Shown here piece after piece: positions 34,112 to 44,860 of a stretch of DNA of 64,000 nt. The stretch covers positions 58,608,085-58,672,084 of the forward strand of contig CM046863.1 of the NCBI GenBank assembly GCA_025617745.1, in the 5' to 3' direction. This stretch comes from Heliocidaris erythrogramma. Lineage: Eukaryota > Echinodermata > Echinoidea > Camarodonta > Echinometridae. Within the stretch, counting starts at the first letter, position 1. Each line of letters opens with the position of its first letter. The translations under genes and the position numbers were made by a program. The notes beneath the pieces were generated by a model. It saw only the letters and a program-made list of their open reading frames with translations. It did no database searches and was not told where the DNA came from.

Positions 34112-35694
34112 GAACTATTACTATCCTTCGATTTCAATTTCGTACTCCCTCGTTTTTTCTCTGTATGAGAAAAAGATGGAAACAAATGTTCAATAAAATT
34201 CATAATATCCTGTTCTCTTTCTTTTCCTGACTTAGTCTCCCAAATCTTTAAAGTCCCAATCAAAAGTTTGATGAGGGATTGATCGATTTGTAAATAATGA
34301 GATGACATTTCAGTTTGACATTCCACTTCCTGATCAGTTTGAGTTGACATATCTTTCATTGAAACTTTCTTAATTGGTTGCGTAGTGACTGGTACTTGCA
34401 AAGATTGACTGGTCTGAGTTTGTGACACTTCAGAGACATGTGAAGCTACAGGCTTATTCAAAATAACATTAAATTTCGCATTCTCAACAGTAGTCGATTG
34501 TTTAGGTTTACTAGTGATAGACGAAGATGTAGGAAAATTAACTTTAGAAGTATGAGCCTGATTGTTAATACTACTGTCCATGTGTTTAGGAGGACGGACT
34601 GCCTTAGCTGCTTCGGCATAAGAGATATTTAAAGTGACTTTGATCTCTTGAATTTTCTTTTCCTCTTTTACAGTACTACAACCTGCGTAGGCGGCAGAGT
34701 GATTGCCACCACACCGACTACAGTGAACCTGATCTTTTTTGGTGCAATCTTCAAAAGAATGTGGACCACTACATCTAACACATCTTATTGTACCACGACA
34801 ACCACTAGCAATGTGTCCCAAACGTTGACACTTAAAACAACGGACAACTGGTGGGATAAAATGCTTTACCTCAAACTCCTGGTACCCTAAATATACATAC
34901 GGAGCCATATTACGAGAATTAAATGTAAGACACACTGAGCGAGTCATCGAAATTTTTCCGTCCCTTTTTTGTGTGAATCTTTTAGCAGCTATAACCCCAT
35001 ATTCCTTACAATTATCAACTATGTCCACTTCAGATACATCTTCAGACACCCCTGATATTACCCCTTTGCTTTGCGTTTCTGATTTTGCAAATTCAGCTAT
35101 GACATCCCATTCCCCCAATTTTGTTGTTCCCTTTAGTTTTGTTGCTTGGGCCGATGTGTAGCATTGAACACTAATCCCCCCTTGTTTCGTTTTACCAACG
35201 CTCTTTATGAATCCTGAGCCAAATTTATTTAGGGCTGCAGAAACTTTAATTGGGCTCATCTTTGCAAGTTTTACGACTGGAGAATTAAATACTACAATTT
35301 TGGGGTTATGATATTCTATTTGTGTTTCAGGCAAGTGTGGCACAGAGTCTATGTTTGCTCTTTTCTGTTTATGTTTATGTTTACGACTATTAGGTGTTAT
35401 TACTTTCCATACATTATCACTTTCAGACTCACTTGACCTAGATTCAATCATAACTCTTTTACGATTAGATTGTTGAGTTTGCATTTCCTCATCACTAGAT
35501 TCTTCATCTTGTACCTGGCTCATGAGTTTTTCCAAAGTAGTTCTACTAGACTGTGTTTCTTTTGATTTAATTTTTTGGTTCCTTTGAGAATTAACAGATT
35601 GCTGAGATAGTTTTGACCAAGATGTGTCATCGACTTCCGAGTCTTCGCCATTAGCTGTAGCATAATCAGCATTGTCCGCCATGTTTGCGGCCAT
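34099..35694 (-). CDS. LINE-2 ORF1: gag-like CCHC protein
   Basis: This 531-residue protein probably binds the element RNA. The N-terminal ~115 residues are acidic/serine-rich and then basic. A region of probable RRM-like folds (about 130-280) precedes three zinc knuckles: CFKCQRLGHIASGC (286-299), CVRCSGPHSFEDC (305-317) and CSRCGGNHSAAYAGC (325-339). A Ser/Thr/Gln-rich linker and a short C-terminal helical segment (about 465-500) follow. The frame is intact. Its stop overlaps the ORF2 start by 13 bp, an arrangement consistent with coupled translation. Confidence 0.88.
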   Translation of the reverse strand: MAANMADNADYATANGEDSEVDDTSWSKLSQQSVNSQRNQKIKSKETQSSRTTLEKLMSQVQDEESSDEEMQTQQSNRKRVMIESRSSESESDNVWKVITPNSRKHKHKQKRANIDSVPHLPETQIEYHNPKIVVFNSPVVKLAKMSPIKVSAALNKFGSGFIKSVGKTKQGGISVQCYTSAQATKLKGTTKLGEWDVIAEFAKSETQSKGVISGVSEDVSEVDIVDNCKEYGVIAAKRFTQKRDGKISMTRSVCLTFNSRNMAPYVYLGYQEFEVKHFIPPVVRCFKCQRLGHIASGCRGTIRCVRCSGPHSFEDCTKKDQVHCSRCGGNHSAAYAGCSTVKEEKKIQEIKVTLNISYAEAAKAVRPPKHMDSSINNQAHTSKVNFPTSSSITSKPKQSTTVENAKFNVILNKPVASHVSEVSQTQTSQSLQVPVTTQPIKKVSMKDMSTQTDQEVECQTEMSSHYLQIDQSLIKLLIGTLKIWETKSGKEREQDIMNFIEHLFPSFSHTEKKRGSTKLKSKDSNSSWLP

Positions 35695-35959
35695 GACATG
35701 TGCTATGCACTAACTTACTATGTACAGGCTTATGATACACACAGACGTACCGGTAGTCAATACCTAGGTCTATGACCCTCTATTTAATGTACAATTGATA
35801 CTAAAAATTTACTGTAAAATATTACAAATAGTTCAAAACCAATAGGAATTGATCTCACCAAAAGAATACACTCTATCAAGTATCAAACTCAAAGACAAAG
35901 TAGCGTCGTGAGCATATCAGAAATACGTCCGTCCGCGTCCGAGTCTCCGCTGTGTCTCC
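35695..35959 (-). other. LINE-2 5' untranslated region
   Basis: This runs from the gag ATG to the 14-bp target copy. The extreme 5' end is CG-richer (CGTCCGCGTCCGAGT-like). A promoter is expected here but cannot be located. Confidence 0.6.
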
Positions 35960-35973
35960 GAACTTCATGACTG

Positions 35974-36126
35974 GTTCGCTCATTTTATTATATCCCTACA
36001 ATTTGTTTTTCATGAATATTCATGCCGACTAGTCTTGACGGAATAAACCGTATTGTCACCCCTCTTGACGCTCAAATACTGCCCTCTCTCGTCGGGTGGC
36101 TCAAGTCCTGACAGAAAAATATAACG
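35974..36126 (-). mobile_element. MULE-like MITE, left arm copy, part 2
   Basis: It continues the MITE interrupted at 25690 and holds ATGAATATTCATGCCGACTA and the inner TIR (TCAAATACTGCCCTCTC to CAGAAAAATATAACG). It is followed by CCCCCGGAC (36127-36135), a one-mismatch partner of CCCCCAGAC at 25411-25419. Confidence 0.85.
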
Positions 36127-36135
36127 CCCCCGGAC

Positions 36136-37340
36136 AACTACCCCAGGACCACCACGCTCTAGGAAAAGTACCCCAAATTGGACTTAACATCACATTGAAC
36201 AAGATTGTGCTCGTTCGCTACGCTTGCTCGCCAAAATAGAATTAATGTGGCCTTTAGCAAAATTTCTGCCCGGACCTGCAACAATAAAGCCCAGATAATA
36301 TACCAAATTTTATTAAAAGAGAAGTGTTTGTTTTCACTCATGCTTGCTCGCTTAATTGTTCCTCCTCCAACTTCCAACAATAAAACTTAGTTTATCACAT
36401 TAAAAAATACAACAACAAAAACTAGTTTATATATACTATCATTTAAAAAGAATTGTTTGATTTTGTTTTTTTGTTTGTTGTTTTTTGTTGTTTTTTTTTT
36501 CTTCAGTGCATGAAGACAGGTATTCCCATGTGCATTATCAACTCTCTATTAGATGTTTTGCATGATCAACAATTAAGGGGGGGGGGGGGGGGTGGGAAGG
36601 AAAACAAATATTCCAGCCGTTTGTCACACACCCCCACCCCTCTCCCTCACGCACTCTACAATTATGCAACTCGTTACAAAGCTACCAGCCAATCCAGTAT
36701 TAAAGGAAACTAGCATTGTGGTTGGTCGATTTAAAAAATAGTATGGGGTATATGTTAAGATGGATGAGATGGATGAGAAATTCAACTGTACAATGCACCA
36801 TCAAAACACAAAAATGTAATACCAGGGGAAATCTCTCCCCCCCCCCCCCCCCCCCCCGTGATCATGGGTATAGACACATTTAACTCACGTGGTGAGGTGA
36901 ATTTTATCATAATAATGCACCAAAATCCTATTTATAACCAGATTTCGAAAACGGATACTCATTATATCCTTACTGATTGTTGGTCAACCCCCCCCCCCCC
37001 CCCCCTCCCACGTCCTCCCGTGGCCGAAATCAGTTTAAATGCCATCGAGTACCTGAGAGTATGTTGGGTGTTGTCCGATTAATAATTACCCTAAGTCGTT
37101 AATGTCCCGGTGGTAGTTACCTTAGGTGGAATTTGTCAAGAAGATGTCCTAAAGAGTGGATGCCCTAAGGGGTAGTTGTCTCGGGGTAGTTGTCCGAAAA
37201 AATCATACAAGTGCTCTGGTGAAAGAGTCTAAGTCGTCAGCGCATTATCCCTGTTGTAACTATTCTATGCACACACATATTATTGTGCACGATACAACCA
37301 GCCTGTATGGAAAGTTGGTAGAAAGGGAAAAGTGAAATAC
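36136..37340. repeat. Inner left arm of giant foldback
   Basis: Its complement lies at 37860-39134. It holds short minisatellite islands, a G14-type run (about 36578-36591), a C run (about 36837-36857) and another at about 36990-37004. The 73-codon frames that appear identical in both arms are mirror copies and not genes. Confidence 0.8.
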
Positions 37341-37859
37341 ATTAAATTTTAAAAATAGCAGCTAGAGATAGATGGAAGGAAAAACAAAGAAATACATAAG
37401 GATGGAGAATAGGATAGATGGAAGGAAAAAAACAGAGAAATAAATAAGGAAAGAGAAGAAGATAGATGGAAGGTAAAACAAAGAAATGCATAAGGAAAGA
37501 GAAGAGGATGGATGGAAGGAAAACATATCCTCTCCACTATCCTAATGTATTTTTTTGTTTTTCCTTCCATCTATCCTCTTCACTTTCCTTCCATATATCC
37601 TCTTCTCGTTCCTTATGTATCTCTTTGTTTTTCCTTCCATCTATCCTCTCCCTTTCCTTATTTCTTTCTTTGTTTTTCCTTCCATCTACAGTGGAAACTC
37701 AGTATCAAGAGGTCTGATATAACAATATTCCTGATATTCCGGACCAAGCTCTTTATAATCTCTTATTTTTTCCACTGTATCTCTAGCTTCTACTTTCTTA
37801 TGTATTTCATTCCCCCCCCCCCCCCCCCTTTCTCAGCTTCCCAGGCTGGCTGTATGATA
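37341..37859. repeat. Loop region: purine/pyrimidine palindrome
   Basis: Repeats of AGATGGAAGGAAAAACAAAG (37370-37525) face repeats of CTTTGTTTTTCCTTCCATCT (37550-37688), giving a second, inner inverted repeat. A small CAGTGGAAA...TTTCCACTG segment (37689-37783) and a C run (about 37812-37827) follow. Confidence 0.75.
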
Positions 37860-39134
37860 ATGCACAACTTGCATAGAGTAGTTTTACAGGATGTGCGCTG
37901 AAGACTTCGACTCTTTCACCAGAGCACTTGCATAATTTTTTTTCGCGAAATTGCCTACGCTACGGTGTAAAACGAAAACACGCCCCCCCCCCCCCCCCCC
38001 CTGGACAACTACCCCTTAGGGCATCCACTCTTTAGGACATCTTCTTGACAAATACCACCTAAGGTAACTACCGGGACATTAACGACTTAGGGTAATTATT
38101 AATCGGACAACAACCAACATACTCTCACCCATGGCATGTAGGTCAACTATTCCCCCAAACAGTTACAACTTCCAGGTACTCGATGGCATTTAAACTGATT
38201 TCGCTCAGGGGAGGACGTGAGGGGGGGGGGGGGGGGGGGGTGACCAACAATCAGTAAGGATATAATGAGTATCCAGAGGAGGGGGTATCCACCTCCCACG
38301 GTAAGAACGTTTTGGAAATCTGGCTATAAATAGGATTTTGGTGCATTCACCTCACCACGTGAGTTAAATGTGTCTATACCCATGATCACGGGGGGGGGGG
38401 GGGGGGGGGGGGGGGGAGGAGATTTCCCCTGCTATACATTTTTGTTTTAAAAGTTAGGTGTTTAAACTCGGTGTTTGATGGTGCATTGTACAGTTGAATT
38501 TCTCATCCATCTCATCCATCTTAACATATACCCCATACTATTTTTTTAAATCGACCAACCACAATGCTAGTTTCCTTCAATACTCGATTGGCTGGTAGCT
38601 TTGTAACGAGTTGCATAATTGTAGAGTGCGTGAGGGAGAGGGGGTGGGGTGTGTGACAAACGGCTGGAACATTTGTTTTCCTTCCCGCCCCCCCCCCCCC
38701 CCCCCACTCCTCAATTGTTGATCATGCAAAACATCTAATAGAGAGTTGATATTGCACATGGGAATATCTACCTTCATGCATCGAAGAAAAACAACAACAA
38801 ACCAAAAACAAAAACAAACAATTTTTTTTAAATGATATTATATATAAATTAGTTTTTTTTTTTTTTTTTATGTGATAAACTAAGTTTTATTGTTGGAAGT
38901 TGGAGGAGGAACAATTAAGCGAGCAAGCATGAGCGAAAACAAACACTTCTCTTTTAATAAAATTTGGTATATTATCTGGGCTTTATTGTTGCAGGTCCGG
39001 GCAGAAATTTTGCTAAAGGCCACATTAATTCTATTTTGGCGAGCGAGCGTAGCGAACGAGCACAATCTTGTTCAATGTGATGTTAAGTCCAATTTGGGGT
39101 ACTTTTCCTAGAGGGTGGTTGCCCTGGGGTAGTT
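37860..39134. repeat. Inner right arm of giant foldback
   Basis: This is the inverted partner of 36136-37340 with the same landmarks in mirror order. G/C tract lengths differ between the arms (for example 38391-38416). Confidence 0.8.
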
Positions 39135-39143
39135 GTCCGGGGG

Positions 39144-39568
39144 GCTATATTTTTTTCTGTTAGGACTTGAGCCACCCGACGAGAGAGGGCAGTATTTAAG
39201 CGTCAAGAGGGGTGACAATACAGTATATTCCGTCAAGACTGGTCGGCATGAATATTCATGAAAAACAAATTGTAGGGATATAATAAAATGAGCGAACTAG
39301 TCATGAAGTTCCTTGTGTGGCGCATTCGGATTCACGTTGTGCTCGTCATGAAGGAATCACGAGTTCGAGCCTCGGCAGGCTAAGGGGTGTTAGAATTTAA
39401 GAAAGTATCATTGACAACATTTTCTTTTGCTGATATAAAGTAAGGTGAAGCTGAGAGAAAATACAAGTCTTAAAGTTGTAGTCTCAATGTCTCCAAAACG
39501 GGGCTTCTTGACGCTCAAATACTGCCCTTTCTTGTCAGTGGCGCAAATCCTGACAGAAAAAAATACGC
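39144..39568 (+). mobile_element. MULE-like MITE, right arm copy (complete)
   Basis: The 425-bp element has TIRs of about 60 bp (GCTATATTTTTTTCTGTTAG against GCGTATTTTTTTCTGTCAGG, both continuing to GGGCAGTATTT and GAGCGTCAAG-like sequence). The flanking 9-bp copies are GTCCGGGGG (39135-39143) and GTCTGGGGG (39569-39577). The tRNA-like core is on the plus strand at about 39312-39380, with an A-box match at 39318-39329 and a B-box match at 39361-39371. Confidence 0.88.
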
Positions 39569-39577
39569 GTCTGGGGG

Positions 39578-40172
39578 TAATTGTCCTAGAGGGTGGTTGT
39601 CCTAGGGGGTGGTTGTCTGGGGGGGGGGGGGGGGGTAGTTGTCCTGGGGTACTTGTCCTGGGGGTAGTTGTCTGGGGGTAGTTGTCCAGGGGGTGGTTGT
39701 CCGGGGGGTAGTTGTCCTGGGGGTAGTTGTCCTAGGGGGTGGTTGTCCGGGGGGTAGTTGTCCGGGGTAGTTGTCCTGGGGGGTAGTTGTCTAGGGGGGT
39801 AGTTGTCCCGGGGGTGGTTGTCCTGGGGGTAGTTGTCCTAGGGGGTAGTTGTCCTGGGGGTGGTTGTCCGGGGGGTAGTTGTCCTGGGGGTAGTTGTCCT
39901 AGGGGGTAGTTGTCCTAGGGGGTAGTTTCTGGGGGGTAGTTATCCGGGGGGTAGTTGTCCTAGAGGGTGGTTGTCCTAGGGGGTAATTGTCTGGGGGGTA
40001 GTTATCCGGGGTGTAGTTGTCCTAGGGGGGTAGTCGTCCTAGAGGGTGGTTGCCCTAGGGGGTAGTTGTCCTAGGGGGTAGTTGTCCTAGAGGGTGGTTA
40101 TCTTAGGGGTGGTTATCGGGGGTGGTTGTCCAGGGGGTAGGAGTCCTAGAACCGTTCTGAGGTAATTGTCCA
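39578..40172 (+). repeat. 14-16-bp minisatellite, right outer domain
   Basis: The unit is GGGGGTAGTTGTCC with TA and GG variants, the inverted counterpart of 24838-25410. The MITE sits inside this array, because matching short units also occur just left of it (about 39098-39143). Confidence 0.9.
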
Positions 40173-40190
40173 TGGGAGTAAAAGTCGATT

Positions 40191-41780
40191 TATATGAATT
40201 AGCTGTAAAAATTATGCTGTTAGTTCCATGAATGTTCCATGAATAATGCACTTAACATTGCTTATGCCCCGCAATGAGATGTCTACCCCCCCCCCCCCAC
40301 CACCCACGGTTGTACTTCTACTATTACTACTAATATTAAGACTATAACTCTTGTAGTTAATATTGGTCCTATATTTGTAACCAAGATCATTTACACTCAA
40401 AGTAGTTGAACCAACTTTTGATCTCTTGGTACACTGTATGAAAACACTACTACTGCTACTATAATAGTACCCAAAATATTATTCATGTTCAAAGTAGTGT
40501 AACCAGCTGTTGATCTCTGTACCCTCTATGAAAAAAAGAACTTTTCGACACAGTGAAATTACTGGATGGTTGTTCCATTTCTGTTGAAAAGGAAACAAAA
40601 TCCCTTAGAAGATTGGAAGTTTCTAGTGATCAACCGTAATTTGTATGCATATAACATTTTACATAGATGACGTGTAATAATGTGTGAATGTATATGGTTG
40701 GTGTGAGCATTGGAACGAAAAAAAAAAAGAGAAAAAAAAATAAGGGAATTTAATGTACAATAACAAGTTCTATTGCTACCACTACTACTACTACTATACT
40801 ACTACTACTACTACTACTACTATTACCACTACTACTATCACTACTACTATCACTACTACCATCACTACAACTACTACTACTACTATAACAGCAACAACAA
40901 CTCATACTAGAACTAATTCTACTACTACTTCTACTGCTTCTGCTACCACCTCTACCCCTACTACTTCTTCTACTACTTTTTACTACTACGACGACGATGA
41001 CTAGGACTACTAAAGATAATACCAAACTCATGAAAGCTCAAAGAATAACCATACTCAGAGTTAGCACTGATCCTATATTTGTAACCAAGGTGATTTACGC
41101 TCAAGGTAGTTCAACCAACTTTTGATCTCTTAGTACTCTCTATGAAAAACTGCGTATCTTTCGACACAGTGATATAATTAGATGGCTTCTTCCTCTTCTG
41201 GTAGAAACCCAACAAAAGATAGTATATTTCATGTTAAAGTGACTTTGAATTGTCTTTTATCCGCGTTAACCGTTAACTTTGATGACGTGCTTTAATAAGT
41301 AAATATGTATTTCACGTTGGGAAGGAAATACAGCATGGATTAAACATGCCATGTATTTCCGACTATTCAACTTCTATATAACATCAGTACTACTACGACA
41401 ACCACCCACCGCCTTAGACTTATACCGCTACTAGTAGTACTTCTACTATTAATATTACTGTAACTACTACTACTACTACTACTACTTCTATTGAAACCAA
41501 TTCTACTACTACTACTACTTCTACTTCTATACTACTTCTGCATCTTATTCTTCTTCTACTTCTACTACTATACCTTTACTACTACTACGACGACAATGAA
41601 TAGCACTACTAAAGATAATACCAAACTCATGAAAGCTCAAAGAATAACCATATTCAGAATATTAAGTTGGATAATTTGTTTAATATGTATATTAACATCA
41701 ACCACGAATAATTATCTTATTATTCTTTTGAAAAACTTCTTTTTAAAACTCTTCACGAGAATACCAGACTGATATCATTC
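40191..41780. repeat. ACT microsatellites in a diverged duplication
   Basis: Similar blocks recur: GTAACCAAGRTGATTTAC-like sequence with AGTAGTTGAACCAACTTTTG at about 40378 and 41075, and GATAATACCAAACTCATGAA at about 41016 and 41613. Each block carries (TAC)n tracts (40777-40960 and 41463-41600). The frames over these tracts are low complexity. Confidence 0.7.
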
Positions 41781-43522
41781 ACAATCATATCTTCAATGAC
41801 ACATTTGATGTCCAAAGTTTACATTCTATTATGTAAAGGAGCATCCATCATACAGAAATTTAAAATTATTTCTTTTGTTTTCACCTTTGAATTGTTTGCA
41901 TACAAATATCCGATTTAAACAAGTCAAGTGTTCCACCCAGTGTTTTTCAACGCACAAATACCTACGCACATCAATAACCACGATCTCAATTTACTACAAA
42001 TACATTAGTGAGAAGGAAGATAGATGAAGGGAGAAGGAGGGAGAGAGAAGGGAGGGAGGCTGGGAGGTTGAGAAAGACAAACAAATGTGAAACGATGAGA
42101 GAGAGAGAAAAAAGAGTGAAGAAAATTACAATATCTCACTCAATCACCCCCCCCCCTCTCTCTCTCTCTCTTCCTCTTCTTCTTTCTCTAGTCTCTCTCT
42201 CTCTCCCTCTATCTCTATTTCTTCTTTATCTCCATTCTCATTCTTTTTTCTCCCCCTCTCTCTCTGTCTTCTCTCTCTCTCTCTCCTATATCCTTCTCTT
42301 CTCTCTCCCCCTCCCTCATCTATCTCTCCCTTTTCTCCTCCTCACTGTCCTTCTTTAATCTCTGTTTCTCTCCCTTCTCTCTCTTTCTCTCTCTCTCTGT
42401 TTTACCCGGTTCTCTTTCTCTTTTATCATCTTCTTAAAGTCACTTAACATTATGTCACATCATGTTTCAACCTTTACAAAGTTTATATTTATTTACAAAC
42501 CATACTACGTTTAAAATACGATGCTAACATTATTTACTTAAAAAATGCATGCCAAACAACTTACACTAACGCTGCTAATATAATGCACTGAACTATACCA
42601 GGAGCTAGTAAAAGCAAATTTGACACTTTAGAGTGTTATTAACACAAAGTTTTAAACTAGGATCAGTTTGCAAAGTTTACTTGGAATGATTTTTTTTCTG
42701 ACATTTTCTCAAAAAATGTTTTTATATTAATGCTTTTAATATTCAGTTACATGTTCACTCTGGGTTTGATCATTTTGGCGTTGTAACTAGAATAAGAGAA
42801 TGAGGAATTATTCATCAGGACGTATTAGTATTTACCTTTAATACATGTATTGTACAGTTTTGGTAAACCCTCAAAAACTATTCGTCACATTTCTTTGATT
42901 TTAGATGATAAACAACAAGGTTCTAATAAAACTAAGCTGCTGTTTTTTCCTACTCAAGTTAAACATTAAACAATTGTGAGGGGAAGACTAAATTAGATAC
43001 CGGGACAGTACTCAGACAACTCCAAGTTGTGCTACAACGTGTACACAAGTGGAAAAACATATTTTACTGTGTACACGGTGTATGCTACACATGTCATGCA
43101 CGCTATATCCATGCGGAACACCGAGGTTGTTGTACGGGCAGCCGTCGGGGTGGAAAGGTCTTAATGTTAGGCAGTTAGTGTATAGCTGTTATCTAGCGTT
43201 TCTCACGGATATACTCTAAAATTCACCAGAAATCATGAAATGACATAAGAGCTCATACATATATCATTTTGTACAAGGAGAACAACATGATACTATAATT
43301 ATACACGTTCCTTTCCAGGTTCCTTTTTGCTACCAAAAAACGTTCATTGCACTCATCAACAAAAGGGTGGGATTTTTTTTTTTGAATGCTCATTAACCAA
43401 GGGTGACTTTACAACAACCACCAAAATTTTAATATAATCGATGGGTAAAAAACATGCAAATAAAAAAAAACAAAAACCATATATTTGTATATCAAGAGCC
43501 TGAAAAGCACGATACATACAAG
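41781..43522. other. Non-coding; purine then CT-rich low complexity
   Basis: A GA-rich segment (about 42008-42120) is followed by CT repeats (about 42145-42420). The remainder is AT-rich with no gene recognised. Confidence 0.55.
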
Positions 43523-43760
43523 CACTGGCGTAGACAGGGGCAGGGGGCAGGGGGGCCATCACCCCTCCCCTATTCAACCACCAAAAAAAAGAGAGCGAAA
43601 AGCAGGGGAAATGAGAGGAAAAGGCCTAAAATTCCTAAATCGTCAAAGCGGGAAGGGGGAAATAACTCTCCTTTCCTGTACCCACCCCTGTTACATACAG
43701 TGACATGTTGCATCCAGATAATTGAAAAGCAGTCCGTCTTGACAGAGTGATATCGTTTAA
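43523..43760 (-). mobile_element. Dispersed element with satellite unit
   Basis: It starts CACTGGCGTAGACAGGGG and passes through a purine-rich block into a reversed 182-bp satellite unit (GTCAAAGCGGGAAGGGGG, AATTGAAAAGCAGTCC). This mirrors 3457-3717. Confidence 0.6.
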
Positions 43761-44860
43761 AAAGTGTTCGTAACATGAACAGTGTAAACGATGCTTTTAG
43801 TAACTGGCATATGAGCTAATTTCATTTATCGGGTCCTTTAGCGCAGGTAATGACGCAATGGAAATGACGCTTCGTGTGAACATCTGTGTGTTTCAAGAAC
43901 CAGAAATGTGAGGGCACTACACTTACTTCATTTTACTTTACGGCTTCAGTGTTACCGTGACATATAGGAACGAGGATATATAACAGCATCAAGAACATTA
44001 ATTCACTTGAAATAAACAATATTTCTCAGGATTACAAATGATGGTGATGTATTTAGGATTCTCTTATAATGGGGACGGGGCAAAGTATGAAAAACTCTGA
44101 CAAGCAGAAAAAAAAATGGAAAGAGTCCTACATAGTTTGCCAAGGGCACAAACACAAATTCGTGCATATTTATTTTTCAAGCTCCCTCTTTTTTAGGCCA
44201 GATTCATTTTTTTTAAATATATATATATATTTAAAAGTTTTTCTGCAGAAACACGGTTTTAAAATCTAGTTATAAACTCCCAAAGAGGCAGAGCCCTATG
44301 TGTATGGAGAATAGATGTATAAGCAATGTACCGTCAAACAGTGTTTCAAAGTGTTTCATAACCGTGCTTCAAAATGCTGATTCACAACTGAGCTACACAC
44401 TAACTTTACACAATGCTAAACGCAAAATTAACCTCCATATACATAAGCTAGTCTCGGTGGAAATCAAAGTGATTACTGGAAATTTTATAAATGTTGTAAC
44501 AGATCTATAAGAGTGCTATGCCTTTTTTTTCAATTTGAGATCACTAATGAAATGTGATAACAACCAAGGAGAATCCTTTATATTGGCCATACAAAAAACA
44601 AAATAATATACAAAATGATATAAACATACTTTAGGATAAAAAGTTAGTTGCTTACATTGAATCTAGACTAAAAGATCTACATTATGGATTGCATAAAGGG
44701 TTATATTACAATAGCAAGGTAGAGACCTAGAGACAATTCTTCTGTTGCTGGGTCATCTTGTGTTGTCTTTCTACGGCATGCGATCAGGTAACGATCACGG
44801 TTCCCTCTCGCGGCATAACAACGTCCACAATCTGCGGTTGAGTATCCCTTTAATGGACAA
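43761..44860. other. Non-coding stretch
   Basis: No gene or clear element was recognised. Confidence 0.45.

Larger units (their letters stand above)
25691..35959 (-). mobile_element. LINE-2: I/Nimb-like retrotransposon (split)
   Basis: It is flanked by a perfect 14-bp duplication, GAACTTCATGACTG (25677-25690 and 35960-35973), typical of target-primed reverse transcription. The minus-strand 3' end finishes CTACAACAACAA and the 5' end is at 35959. The order is gag (34099-35694), endonuclease (split), RT and RNase H (26309-28060), then a 3' UTR of about 620 bp. Removing the 4-kb insertion at 29828-33863 leaves about 6.2 kb. It is similar in layout to LINE-1 but a clearly different family. Confidence 0.92.
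24800..40190. mobile_element. Giant foldback element, TU-like, with nested insertions
   Basis: Inverted arms consist of an outer minisatellite (24838-25410 and 39578-40172), a MITE copy, and about 1.2 kb of inner arm (36136-37340 and 37860-39134) around a loop of about 0.5 kb. Two differences were counted in about 220 aligned bases at 36181-36400 versus 38876-39100. Without LINE-2 it would be about 5.1 kb. Sea-urchin TU elements have inverted repeats with an outer domain of 15-bp tandem repeats; the match to that design is inferred from structure, not sequence comparison. No target duplication could be identified at the outer ends. Confidence 0.6.

Noticed and set aside
36159-39111. Identical 73-codon frames in two places as a conserved small gene
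   Set aside because: They are mirror copies inside the two foldback arms and show no coding signal of their own.
24800-40190. Defence system, gene cluster or other new multi-gene system
   Set aside because: All recognisable proteins here are LINE gag/ORF2 parts and a THAP domain; the novelty lies in the nesting and palindromes, not in a gene operon.
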